Origin: Glycomyces algeriensis
GTDB taxonomy: Bacteria > Actinomycetota > Actinomycetes > Mycobacteriales > Micromonosporaceae
Length of the DNA stretch: 45,363 nucleotides
Direction of reading: 5' to 3'
Assembly (NCBI RefSeq): GCF_027622855.1
Contig: NZ_JAPZVR010000002.1
Span: forward strand, 74,984-120,346
Position 1 is the stretch's first letter; each line of letters starts with the position of its first letter. Below, one piece after another: positions 25,852 through 33,468 of this stretch. Position numbers and translations under genes: made by a program. The notes under the pieces are model-generated. The model was not told the origin of the DNA. It saw only the letters and a list, made by a program, of their open reading frames with translations, and did not search any database.

Positions 25852-26312
25852 GCGGTCTCGCGAAGCTCGGCCCGGAGGAGGGCGTCGTAGCGGCGGCCCC
25901 AGAACGTCATGGTCAGGGCGACCGCGAGGCCGGTGAGCACGGCGGTCCAGCGGATCTCCAGGCCCATGCTGAACACCGAGCCCGCGATCGCGATGAGGAG
26001 CGTGGTGGCGAACAGGAGGACGAGGCTGCGGCGGGCCCTGGGGCCGCCGCCGAAGCCGTTCATCCAGACGCCGGTCTTGCGGCGGTAGGCGCTCATCAGG
26101 AGGTAGACGCCCACGGCGTAGACGGCGAGGACGCCGATCAGGGTCGGGAAGGCGACGCCGATCGTGGCGACGGTGATGAGTCCGCCGATGAGGACGCCGA
26201 GCACGGGGTGGTACCACCAGGGGGTGATGAGGCGGTCGGCGATGTCGGAGCGGGACTCGTCCACGGCGGCGAGGGCGGCCTGGGCTTCCTGGGGGGTCAG
26301 TTGACTTTCCAT
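25848..26312 (-). CDS. Four-helix membrane protein coupled to HTH regulator
   Basis: A 154-residue protein with a charged N-terminus (QEAQAALAAVDESRSDIADRLI) and four hydrophobic helices (about 36-54, 58-74, 96-115, 121-139), the first two joined by a short hydrophilic turn and the last two by an amphipathic link. The overall pattern resembles small uncharacterised integral membrane proteins often paired with PadR/MarR-like regulators. The ATG at 26312 lies 7 nt after a -10 TAGACT, so the transcript should be leaderless. Its stop overlaps the regulator start. No function can be assigned. Confidence 0.82.
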   Translation of the reverse strand: MESQLTPQEAQAALAAVDESRSDIADRLITPWWYHPVLGVLIGGLITVATIGVAFPTLIGVLAVYAVGVYLLMSAYRRKTGVWMNGFGGGPRARRSLVLLFATTLLIAIAGSVFSMGLEIRWTAVLTGLAVALTMTFWGRRYDALLRAELRETA

Positions 26313-26373
26313 GTCGGAAAGTCTAACCCATGGCTTTCCATCACGTCAAGTCGGGACTTTCCATGACGGCAAG
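26303..26373 (-). promoter_or_regulatory. Promoter with overlapping operator repeats
   Basis: On the minus strand, TTGACG (26344-26349) and TAGACT (26320-26325) are separated by 18 bases, a good promoter; the ATG of the membrane-protein gene begins 7 nt later. A perfect inverted repeat, GACTTTCC-N5-GGAAAGTC (26303-26323), covers the -10 and start codon. The element CTTTCCAT followed by a C-x3-AAG half occurs three times on the plus strand (26305, 26334 and 26357), the last two being a 17-bp repeat with two mismatches. The layout suggests cooperative binding by the coupled HTH protein. Confidence 0.65.
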
Positions 26374-26427
26374 TTTCTCGCGCTGCGATGCTGTGCAATC
26401 GCGTGCCAAGTGAGTAGGCTCGCGCGC

Positions 26428-27258
26428 ATGAGCGAACTGAGCACAGCGATCACCCTCTCCGGCGGGGCGGCGATCCCCCGCTACGGCTACGGCACCTTCA
26501 AGATCGAGGACGGCACCGACGTGCGGTCCGGCGTCGCCACGGCCCTCGAGACCGGCTACCGGCTCGTCGACACCGCGGTCGGCTACCAGAACGAGACCGG
26601 CGTCGGCCAGGCCATCAAGGAGTCCGGCGTCGCCCGCGGCGACATCTTCCTCACCAGCAAGACCTGGGAGCACGGGTACGACGAGGTCCGCCGCAACCTC
26701 CAGGAGTCCTTGGAGCGGCTCGGCACCGACTACCTGGACCTGTACCTCCTCCACTGGCCGCGCCCGCAGGTCGGCAAGTACGTCGAGTCCTGGCAGGCGC
26801 TGCTCGACGCCCGCTCCGAGGGCCTGCTCCGCGCCGCCGGCGTCTCGAACTTCACCGTCGAGCACCTCGCCCGCTGCGAGACCGAGACCGGTTCGGCGCC
26901 CGAGATCAACCAGGTCGAGCTCCACCCGTACTTCAGCCAGCCCGAACTGCGCGCCTGGCACGAGGAGCACGGCGTGGTCACCGAGTCCTGGGGTCCGCTC
27001 GCCCTCCGCGGCGGCGGCCTGTTCGACGAGCCCGTGGTCCGGGCCGTCGCCGAGGCCCACGGCCGCACCCCCGCGCAGGTCGTGCTCCGCTGGAACCTCC
27101 AGCGCGGCAACGTCGTCATCCCCAAGTCGGTCACCCCCGAACGCATCCGCGAGAACTGGGCGGTCCTCGACTTCGCCTTGTCCGACAAGGACCTCGCCGA
27201 GATCGACGCCCTCGACACCGGCGTCCGCATGGGCGGCGACCCGCTCGAAGTCAACTAG
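26428..27258 (+). CDS. Aldo/keto reductase, paralogue of the upstream reductase
   Basis: A 276-residue NADPH-dependent reductase with catalytic D48, Y53 (LVDTAVGYQNE), K78 (LTSKTWE) and H109 (LLHWPRP). It shares long segments with the reductase at 24651, such as SLERLGTDYLDLYL, INQVELHPYFSQPELRAW and ESWGPL, so the two are paralogues. The ATG at 26428 lies 7 nt after TAGGCT, suggesting a leaderless transcript. It is divergent from the membrane-protein/HTH operon, whose operator region lies immediately upstream, so the same regulator may control it. It ends at a hairpin facing the response regulator. Confidence 0.9.
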   Translation: MSELSTAITLSGGAAIPRYGYGTFKIEDGTDVRSGVATALETGYRLVDTAVGYQNETGVGQAIKESGVARGDIFLTSKTWEHGYDEVRRNLQESLERLGTDYLDLYLLHWPRPQVGKYVESWQALLDARSEGLLRAAGVSNFTVEHLARCETETGSAPEINQVELHPYFSQPELRAWHEEHGVVTESWGPLALRGGGLFDEPVVRAVAEAHGRTPAQVVLRWNLQRGNVVIPKSVTPERIRENWAVLDFALSDKDLAEIDALDTGVRMGGDPLEVN

Positions 27259-27264
27259 CGCCAC

Positions 27265-27298
27265 CGAACCGGCGGCGCCTCGCGGTGCCGCCGGTTCG
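27265..27298. terminator. Bidirectional terminator between AKR and response regulator
   Basis: A hairpin of 12 perfect pairs (27265-27276 with 27287-27298), extended inward by three more pairs to a TCGC loop, lies about 6 bases after the reductase stop. No long T-run follows. Confidence 0.7.
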
Positions 27299-27350
27299 CC
27301 GTCCTTCCCGGAACGCCTCGACGCAGGCCTGCGAGGTCACGCTTTGCGGT

Positions 27351-27986
27351 TCATCCGATGCCGTGGCGAACCGCCCACAGTGCCGCCTGGGTGCGGTCGG
27401 CGGCGCCGATGCGGCGCAGGAGGTTCGTGACGTGGGTCTTCACAGTCTTCTCGGAGACGCCGAGGGCGCGGGCGATCTGGCGGTTGGTCTGGCCTTTGGC
27501 GATCAAGCCGAGGACCTGGCTCTCGCGCGGCGTGAGGGACGGCGCCGACGGGCTGCTTCCGTTGCCGCTCATCAAGCCGCGCATGGCGACCGGCGAGAGG
27601 AGCAGCTGTCCGGAATGGACCGTGCGGATGGCGCTCGCCAGCGCGTCGGGGTCGATGTCCTTGTACACGAAACCGGCCGCTCCGGCCGAGATGGCGTTCG
27701 GGACGCGTTCGGCGTCGGTGGCGGAGGTGAGGACCAGTACGCGGGGGCCGTCACCGGTCGTGGCGGCGCTGCCGAGGCGGTCGAGGACGCCCTGGCCGTC
27801 GAGGCCGGGCATCTTGAGGTCGAGGAGGACCACGTCGGGGCTGGTCTCAGCGATGGCGAGCAGGGCCGCTTCGCCGTCGCCCGCTTCGCCGACGACGGTG
27901 AAGTCGGGTTCGAGTTCGAGGTAGCCGCGCAGGCCGCGGCGGACCACGGGGTGGTCGTCGACGAGGAGCAGTCGGATCTCAGCCAC
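27351..27986 (-). CDS. NarL/LuxR-family response regulator
   Basis: A 211-residue two-component regulator. The receiver domain (about 4-120) has VDDHP (Asp10/Asp11), the phosphorylation site VLLDLKMPG (Asp56) and a conserved Lys in the FVYKDI segment; the C-terminal LuxR-type helix-turn-helix (about 148-205) has LTPRESQVLGLIAKGQTNRQIARALGVSEKTVKTHV. The GTG at 27986 overlaps the end of the kinase gene by 8 nt and has GAGG upstream. Its partner is clearly the adjacent GAF histidine kinase. Target genes are not visible. Confidence 0.95.
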   Translation of the reverse strand: MAEIRLLLVDDHPVVRRGLRGYLELEPDFTVVGEAGDGEAALLAIAETSPDVVLLDLKMPGLDGQGVLDRLGSAATTGDGPRVLVLTSATDAERVPNAISAGAAGFVYKDIDPDALASAIRTVHSGQLLLSPVAMRGLMSGNGSSPSAPSLTPRESQVLGLIAKGQTNRQIARALGVSEKTVKTHVTNLLRRIGAADRTQAALWAVRHGIG

Positions 27987-29139
27987 GGTCGGCCTCTTCG
28001 GTGTCGGGGTCTTCGAGCCTGAGGGTGACGACAGTGCCTTCGCCGGGGGCGGTCGTGAGGTCGAGGTCGCCGCCGAGTGCCTTGGCGCGCTCGCGCATCG
28101 AGAGGAGGCCGAGCCCGCGGGTGGCGGCCTCGGCCGCGTCGAAGCCGCTGCCGTCGTCGGTGATGGTGATGCGCTCGGTTTCGACGGTGACGGCGACATG
28201 GCGGGCACGGGCGTGGCGGAAGGCGTTGCTCAGGGCCTCTTGGACGAGCCGGAGCACTTCGACCTCGCCGTCGCGGGAGAGGTCTACTGGGGAGCGGACT
28301 TCGAAGGTGACCTCGGTGTCGTGCAGGCGGTCAAGGAGCGTGACGTGCCGCCGGAGGGTCTCGACGAGGCCGTGCGCGTCCAGGTCGGCGGGGCGGAGTT
28401 CGACGATCACGGCGCGCAGTTCGGCGATGGCCTCAGCGGCGAGGGACTCGACCTCGCCGAGGCGGCACGCGGCGGCCTCGGGGTCGGTCGGGGCGAGTTT
28501 GCGGGCGGCCCGCGCGGAGAGCCGCAGTGAGAAGAGGCGCTGCATGACGGCGTCGTGGAGTTCGCGGGCGAGCCGGTTGCGCTCTTCGACGACGGTGAGT
28601 TCGCGGCTGCGCTCGTAGAGGCGGGCGTTGGTGATCGCGATGGCCGCGTGCGAGGCGAGCAGCTCGATCAGGTCCGTGTCGGACTCGCTGAACCCGGGCT
28701 TGCCGAGGTCGTTGGTGAGCACGACGATGCCGAGGGTCCGCCCGCACTCCTGGATCGGGACGCCGAGCAGCGCGGCCATGCTCGGGTGGGCCTTCGGCCA
28801 CCACTGGAAGCGCGGGTCGCGGCGCAGGTCGTCGAGGCGGATCGGCTCGCTCTCGGCGAGGATCGCGGCCAGCATGCCGTGCTGGCGCGGGAGCGGGCCG
28901 ATCGCGAGGCGCTGCTCCTCGCCGATGCCGTCGGTGATGAACTCGGCGAACCCGCCTTCGTCGTCGGGGATGCCGATGGCGGCGTAGTCGGCGCCCACGA
29001 GGCGGCGGGCCGAGGAGACGATCACCTCGAGCACCTGGTGGACGGAGAGGTGCCGGGTGATCGCGCCGACGGCCGCCGACACTTCGTGCAGCAGCGCGGT
29101 CGCCGCTTGGGCGGGGTCGGCGTTCTCGGAGGCGGTCAC
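27979..29139 (-). CDS. GAF-domain sensor histidine kinase (HisKA_3 type)
   Basis: A 386-residue cytosolic sensor kinase with no membrane helix. A GAF domain (about 30-175) is followed by a dimerisation/phosphoacceptor domain with ERNRLARELHDAVMQ (His195) and a HATPase domain with EVEVLRLVQEALSNAFRHARA (N box) and ITDDGSGFD (G1). This is the NarX/DesK-like class that partners NarL-type regulators. It overlaps the response regulator by 8 nt. The GTG at 29139 follows TAGATT by 6 nt, consistent with a leaderless transcript. The GAF ligand is unknown; no heme-type residues can be assigned confidently. Confidence 0.93.
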   Translation of the reverse strand: MTASENADPAQAATALLHEVSAAVGAITRHLSVHQVLEVIVSSARRLVGADYAAIGIPDDEGGFAEFITDGIGEEQRLAIGPLPRQHGMLAAILAESEPIRLDDLRRDPRFQWWPKAHPSMAALLGVPIQECGRTLGIVVLTNDLGKPGFSESDTDLIELLASHAAIAITNARLYERSRELTVVEERNRLARELHDAVMQRLFSLRLSARAARKLAPTDPEAAACRLGEVESLAAEAIAELRAVIVELRPADLDAHGLVETLRRHVTLLDRLHDTEVTFEVRSPVDLSRDGEVEVLRLVQEALSNAFRHARARHVAVTVETERITITDDGSGFDAAEAATRGLGLLSMRERAKALGGDLDLTTAPGEGTVVTLRLEDPDTEEADRG

Positions 29140-29262
29140 GCTGCCAATCTAGTCCACCCGGCGCCGTCCGGGCCTCGGTCGCTGGTCCTAGGACCTGCGC
29201 CGCAGACGCGACCGCGACTTCGGCCCGATGCGCCCGGCCCGCCCCGGAAATAGCGTGGGGCC

Positions 29263-30018
29263 ATGAGTGAAGCACCGCTGCCGCAAGTCGACGACCGCAC
29301 CGCCATCGTCACCGGGGCCTCCGCGGGCCTCGGCGAGGCCTTGGCCGAGCGCCTCGCCGCCGCCGGCTGGAACCTGATCCTGACCGCCCGCGGCGAGGAG
29401 CGCCTGGCCCGCGTCGCCGAGCGGCTGAACGCCCGCTATCTCGCCGGGGACGTGACCGACGCCGTGCACCGCCAGGAGCTCCTCGCCCTCGCCGGCGGCC
29501 GGCTCGACCTCCTCGTCAACAACGCCTCGACCCTCGGCGAGGTGCCGCTGCCGCACCTCGCGGAGGCCGATCTGACCGTGTGGCCGCGCCTGTTCGAGAT
29601 GAACGTGTGGGCCCCGATCGCCTTGGCGCAGCTGGCACTGCCGGCCCTGCGCGAGCGCGGCGGGGCGATCGTCAACATCTCCTCGGACGCCGCGGCGGGA
29701 CCGTACGCGACGTGGGGCCCGTACGGGTCGACGAAGGCCGCGCTCGACCAGCTGTCGAACGTGCTCGCCGCCGAGGAGCCGGCCGTCGCGGTCTGGGCGC
29801 TCGACCCGGGCGAGATGTCCACCGCGATGCTCGCGGACGCGGTCGGCGAGGCCGACGCCGCCGAAGCGGACCCGCCCGCGCTGGCCGCCGCGGCGATCTA
29901 CTCGCTCGTGGGCGCCCGCTGGTGCACCTGCGAGTGGCAGGCGCCCGAGAGCGGCCGGTACGCCGCCCGCGACTTCGACAAGCTGCACCGACACACACAT
30001 GAGGAGGCGAGGGCATGA
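29263..30018 (+). CDS. Short-chain dehydrogenase/reductase
   Basis: A 251-residue classical SDR with the cofactor motif TGASAGLG (17-24), the structural NNAS (86-89), catalytic Ser140/141 and the YxxxK pair Y154/K158 in GPYGSTK. The arginine after the first strand (LTARGEE) suggests NADPH. TAGCGT ends 6 nt before the ATG. Its stop overlaps the start of a QueA-like gene by 4 nt (ATGA), so the two products are made together. Its substrate is unknown; the coupling hints at a nucleoside- or SAM-derived metabolite, but this is inference. Confidence 0.9.
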   Translation: MSEAPLPQVDDRTAIVTGASAGLGEALAERLAAAGWNLILTARGEERLARVAERLNARYLAGDVTDAVHRQELLALAGGRLDLLVNNASTLGEVPLPHLAEADLTVWPRLFEMNVWAPIALAQLALPALRERGGAIVNISSDAAAGPYATWGPYGSTKAALDQLSNVLAAEEPAVAVWALDPGEMSTAMLADAVGEADAAEADPPALAAAAIYSLVGARWCTCEWQAPESGRYAARDFDKLHRHTHEEARA

Positions 30019-31025
30019 GCACGACGTTGACCTCCCCGTTCGAGTTCGCCCTGGACGCCGCGCTGGAAGCGGTCCAGCCCGCCGAGGTGCGCGGCACCGC
30101 CCGCTCCGACGTGCGGCTCCTGGTGTCGGACAAGGCCCGCGGCGACATCCGCCACCACCACTTCGAAGACCTCCCGGCGCTCGTGCGCCCCGGCGACCTG
30201 CTGGTCGTCAACAACTCGGCGACGCTCCCGGCGGCCGTGCCGACCCGCCAGGGCCTGCGCGTCCACTTCTCCTCCAGCCGGCCGGACGGGTCGTGGCTGA
30301 TCGAGCTGCGGGACAAGGACAAGCCGTTCCTCGGCGAGGTCCCGGGCGGGATCGTGGACCTGCCCGGCCAGGTGCCGCTGCGCCTGGAGCGGCGGTTCGG
30401 CAAGCGGCTGTGGGTGACCCGGCCCGCGATCGACTCGGTCCCCGACTACCTCGCGCGGTACGGCAAGCCGATCCGGTACTCATACGTCGACCGCGACCAG
30501 CCGCTGGACGCGTACCAGACCGTGTTCGCGACCGTGCCCGGCTCGGCCGAGATGCCCAGTGCGGCAAGGCCGTTCACCCCGGAGATCGTCACGCGCCTGG
30601 TCTCGGCCGGCGTCGGCATCGCGCCCGTGACCCTCCACACGGGCGTCGCCTCGCTGGAGAGCGACGAGGACCCGTACCCGGAGTGGTTCGAGGTGAGCGC
30701 CTACACGGCGCGGCACGTGAACGCCGCCAAGGAGTCCGCCGGCAGGGTCATCGCGGTCGGCACGACCGCGGTGCGGGCGTTGGAGAGCGCGGTCGTCGAC
30801 GGCAAGGTGGTCGCCGCCTCGGGCCACACGGACCGGATCATCGCCCCCGCGCACCCGGTCGAAGTGGTCGACGGCCTGCTCACGGGCTTCCACGAGCCGC
30901 GCTCGACCCACCTCTCGATGCTGGAGGCCATCGTGAACACCGACCTTCTGCGCGACTCGTATGTCGCGGCGATCGACGCCCGCTACCTGTGGCACGAGTT
31001 CGGCGACGTCCACCTGATCGCCTGA
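30015..31025 (+). CDS. QueA-like S-adenosylmethionine:tRNA ribosyltransferase-isomerase family protein
   Basis: A 336-residue member of the QueA family, which in queuosine synthesis transfers and isomerises the ribose of S-adenosylmethionine onto preQ1-tRNA. Visible family segments include DLLVVNNSATLPA, GIAPVTLHTGVASLE, VIAVGTTAVRALES and TGFHEPRSTHLSML. It is slightly shorter than the enteric enzyme. Its ATG overlaps the upstream SDR stop, with GAGGAGG before it. No tgt, queC-F, queG or preQ1 riboswitch is in the window, and many actinobacterial relatives are paralogues outside classical queuosine pathways, so the real reaction is uncertain. Confidence 0.85.
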   Translation: MSTTLTSPFEFALDAALEAVQPAEVRGTARSDVRLLVSDKARGDIRHHHFEDLPALVRPGDLLVVNNSATLPAAVPTRQGLRVHFSSSRPDGSWLIELRDKDKPFLGEVPGGIVDLPGQVPLRLERRFGKRLWVTRPAIDSVPDYLARYGKPIRYSYVDRDQPLDAYQTVFATVPGSAEMPSAARPFTPEIVTRLVSAGVGIAPVTLHTGVASLESDEDPYPEWFEVSAYTARHVNAAKESAGRVIAVGTTAVRALESAVVDGKVVAASGHTDRIIAPAHPVEVVDGLLTGFHEPRSTHLSMLEAIVNTDLLRDSYVAAIDARYLWHEFGDVHLIA

Positions 31026-31173
31026 CTCCCCGGATCGCCGACCTGAGCCGCACTCGACAGTGCTGCCGTCGAGGATCGTCCACGTACCGGTCCTCGGCGG
31101 CATGCGCCGCTCGCACGGTGGCGCCGCCGGGCTGATCGGATCAGGTTCCGGGCCTCGGCAGTACCATCGGGGC

Positions 31174-31629
31174 GTGGCAAAACGTTTCGGGCGCGATCGC
31201 GACTACTCGGACGCCGACCTCGGGCTCGGGGGCGGCGCCAAGCGCAAGCGTCGGCTGGTCCCGGACACACCCGGGGTCGCGGTATTCAGCGCGCTGGTCA
31301 CGCTCGCCCTGGCCGTGGTGCTCTTCATCGTGGCCCTGCCCGGCGAGGAGCGGGTGCTCGTCTACCGAGGCGAGGAGGTGCGCGCCACCGCGCTCTGCGA
31401 AACCACCGGGCCGGACGGCGAGGCCGTCAAGGGCGCGTGCGCCGAGCTCGGCGAGTTCGAGGAGCGCGAGACGGGCTGGGTCGTGCCCGCCGCGATCGCG
31501 GCGGGCGTGCTCGCAGTACTGGCGATCGTGGTCCTCGCCGGGGTGCCCGCGCAGGTCAGGGCCGCTCGCAAGGAGCAGGAGACCGCGCGGGAGTTCATGT
31601 CCGACGAGGACCGGGGCCAGGCCCGCTAG
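31174..31629 (+). CDS. Small two-helix membrane protein, function unknown
   Basis: A 151-residue protein with a basic cytosolic N-terminus (AKRFGRDRDYSDADLGLGGGAKRKRRLV), a membrane helix (about 34-54), an external loop (about 55-105) with two cysteines (CETTGPDGEAVKGAC) that may form a disulfide, and a second helix (about 107-127), ending in a charged tail. The GTG at 31174 follows TACCAT by 6 nt. Its stop overlaps the convergent SDR stop by 4 nt. No family is recognised. Confidence 0.72.
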   Translation: MAKRFGRDRDYSDADLGLGGGAKRKRRLVPDTPGVAVFSALVTLALAVVLFIVALPGEERVLVYRGEEVRATALCETTGPDGEAVKGACAELGEFEERETGWVVPAAIAAGVLAVLAIVVLAGVPAQVRAARKEQETAREFMSDEDRGQAR

Positions 31630-32462
31630 TCGACGTAGATGTCGGGCTGGAAGTCCTCCTGGCCCGGTACGACCGCGTAGCCGGAGAGGTCCGTGACGCC
31701 TTCGGCGGCGAGCACGTCCTCCACCATGACCGCGTTGCCGGTGTAGGACTTCGGGTCCTTCGCGAGGACCGCGAGCGCCGCGTCGGCCACGATCTCGGGC
31801 TTGCGGCTGCGGTCGATCATCGGCTGCCCGCCGAGGGCGAACGCGACGGCGGCGGTGGCGATGGTCGTCTTGGGCCACAGGCAGTTCGCGGCGACGCCCG
31901 GTTCGGTCTCGGACGCACCGAGGGTCATGATCGTCATGCCGTACTTGGTGGCCGTGTACGGGCCGCCCGCGAACCACTTGGGGTCGGTGTTCAGCGGCGG
32001 GCTGATCGTGAGCAGGTGGGCGTGGTCGGAGCCGCGCAGGTACGGGAGGGCGGCGCTGATGGCCGCGAAGGTGCCGCGCATGTTGACGCCCGTGATGAGG
32101 TCGAACTTCTTCAGGCTGAGCTCGCCGATGCCGGTGAGGTCGAGCGCGGAGGCGTTGTTGACGCAGATGTCCAGGCCGCCGAACGCGGCGGCGGCGGTGT
32201 CGACGGCCTCGCCCACGGATTCGGCGTCGCGCAGGTCGCCCACGATCGGGAGGGCCTGCCCGCCGGCGTCCTCGATGAGCTTCGCGGTCTCGTAGAGGGT
32301 GCCGGGGAGTTTCGGGTGGGGTTCGCCGGTCTTGGCGAAGAGCGCCACCTTGGCTCCGGCCGCGCCGAGCGCGACGGCGATGGCCGCGCCGATGCCGCGG
32401 CTGGCGCCGGTGACGAACGCGGCGCGCCCGCTCAGGTTCGAAGTGTTGATGGCTGGCTCCAT
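31626..32462 (-). CDS. HSDL2-like short-chain dehydrogenase
   Basis: A 278-residue SDR with TGASRGIG (18-25), NNAS, and catalytic S154, Y169 and K173 in ISPPLNTDPKWF and PYTATKYGM. The segments ISPPLN, KYGMTIMTLG and NCLWPKTTIATAAV match the dehydrogenase domain of eukaryotic HSDL2 and its bacterial homologues, here without the C-terminal sterol carrier domain. A role in lipid or fatty-acid metabolism is inferred from that family. A -10-like TAGTAT lies on the minus strand about 35 bases upstream, within a weak dyad. It converges with a small membrane-protein gene. Confidence 0.88.
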   Translation of the reverse strand: MEPAINTSNLSGRAAFVTGASRGIGAAIAVALGAAGAKVALFAKTGEPHPKLPGTLYETAKLIEDAGGQALPIVGDLRDAESVGEAVDTAAAAFGGLDICVNNASALDLTGIGELSLKKFDLITGVNMRGTFAAISAALPYLRGSDHAHLLTISPPLNTDPKWFAGGPYTATKYGMTIMTLGASETEPGVAANCLWPKTTIATAAVAFALGGQPMIDRSRKPEIVADAALAVLAKDPKSYTGNAVMVEDVLAAEGVTDLSGYAVVPGQEDFQPDIYVD

Positions 32463-32700
32463 TGCTCTGCCTCCAAGTGTTCGGTGTCACCCGAATACTA
32501 CTAGTCAGTAACTTCCAGCGGAAGGCCGCTCGGCACGACACTCCGGTCAGTTGCTGAATGCCAGCTGAGAGCAGGTCCAGAACTCCTCTGGAATCGCCTC
32601 CGAACCCTTTCCGCCCTGGAAGGGGTGCAATAGGCTGGCCGAACGGATCGTGTGCGCGGACAACCGACGGGGGTCCGGCACCAGTACTGAGGAGCGGTGG

Positions 32701-33462
32701 ATGACTTCGACCAGCGGGCCAGCCGGGGCTACACCGCCAGCGGTGCCGCTCAGGGGCGACGGGTCCCCGGCGCGGCTGCTCGTAGTGGATGACGAGGAGA
32801 GCCTGGCCGACCTGCTGGTCGAAGCCCTTTCCTTCCAGGGGTACGACGTCACCGCCGCCCGCTCGGGCACCGAGGCGCTCGCCTCGCTCGAGAAGGTCCG
32901 CCCGGACCTGGTCATCCTCGACGTCAACATGCCCGGCCTCGACGGCTTCGGCGTCGCCGACCGGATGCGCGCCTCCGGCGACGAGACCCCGATCATCTTC
33001 CTCACCGCCCGCACCGCCCCCAGCGACCTGCGCGACGGCTTCGGCTCCGGCGGCGACGACTACCTGATGAAGCCGTTCCGGCTCGAAGAGCTCTCCCTGC
33101 GCGTCTCGGCGGTCCTGCGCCGCACCATCGGCAAGGAGTCGCCCTCGACGCGCGGCGGCGACACGGTCGCCGTCGCCGACCTCATCCTCGACCTCTCGGC
33201 CCACCAGGTGACCCGCGACGGCAAGACCATCGACCTGTCCCCCACCGAGTTCCGGCTCCTGCGCTACCTCGCGGCGAACACCGGCCGCGTCGTGTCCAAG
33301 TCCGAGCTGCTGCGCCAGGTCTGGGGCTACGACTTCGACACCGAGTCGAGCCTCGCCGAGACGTACGTGTTCTACCTGCGCCGCAAGCTCGACAAGCTCG
33401 GCCCCCGGCTCATCCACACCGTCCGCGGGGTCGGCTACATGCTCCGCCCCCCGCAGGCATAG
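32701..33462 (+). CDS. OmpR/PhoB-family response regulator
   Basis: A 253-residue regulator: a disordered N-terminus (1-23), receiver domain (about 24-140) with VVDDEE (Asp30/31), the phosphorylated VILDVNMPG (Asp74) and YLMKPF (Lys124), and a winged-helix C-terminus (about 160-250) with LSPTEFRLLRYLAANTGRVVSKSELLRQVWG and RGVGYML. The ATG at 32701 has AGGAG 8 nt upstream. The histidine kinase follows after 6 nt, forming an operon. The segment pattern resembles the mycobacterial TcrX/PrrA group, but targets are unknown. Confidence 0.95.
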   Translation: MTSTSGPAGATPPAVPLRGDGSPARLLVVDDEESLADLLVEALSFQGYDVTAARSGTEALASLEKVRPDLVILDVNMPGLDGFGVADRMRASGDETPIIFLTARTAPSDLRDGFGSGGDDYLMKPFRLEELSLRVSAVLRRTIGKESPSTRGGDTVAVADLILDLSAHQVTRDGKTIDLSPTEFRLLRYLAANTGRVVSKSELLRQVWGYDFDTESSLAETYVFYLRRKLDKLGPRLIHTVRGVGYMLRPPQA

Positions 33463-33468
33463 CCCGAC

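Noticed and set aside
32470..32520. A TetR-type operator upstream of the HSDL2-like gene (TACTGACTAGTAGTA)
   Set aside because: The dyad is imperfect by one base and no TetR gene is nearby; kept only as a weak promoter note.
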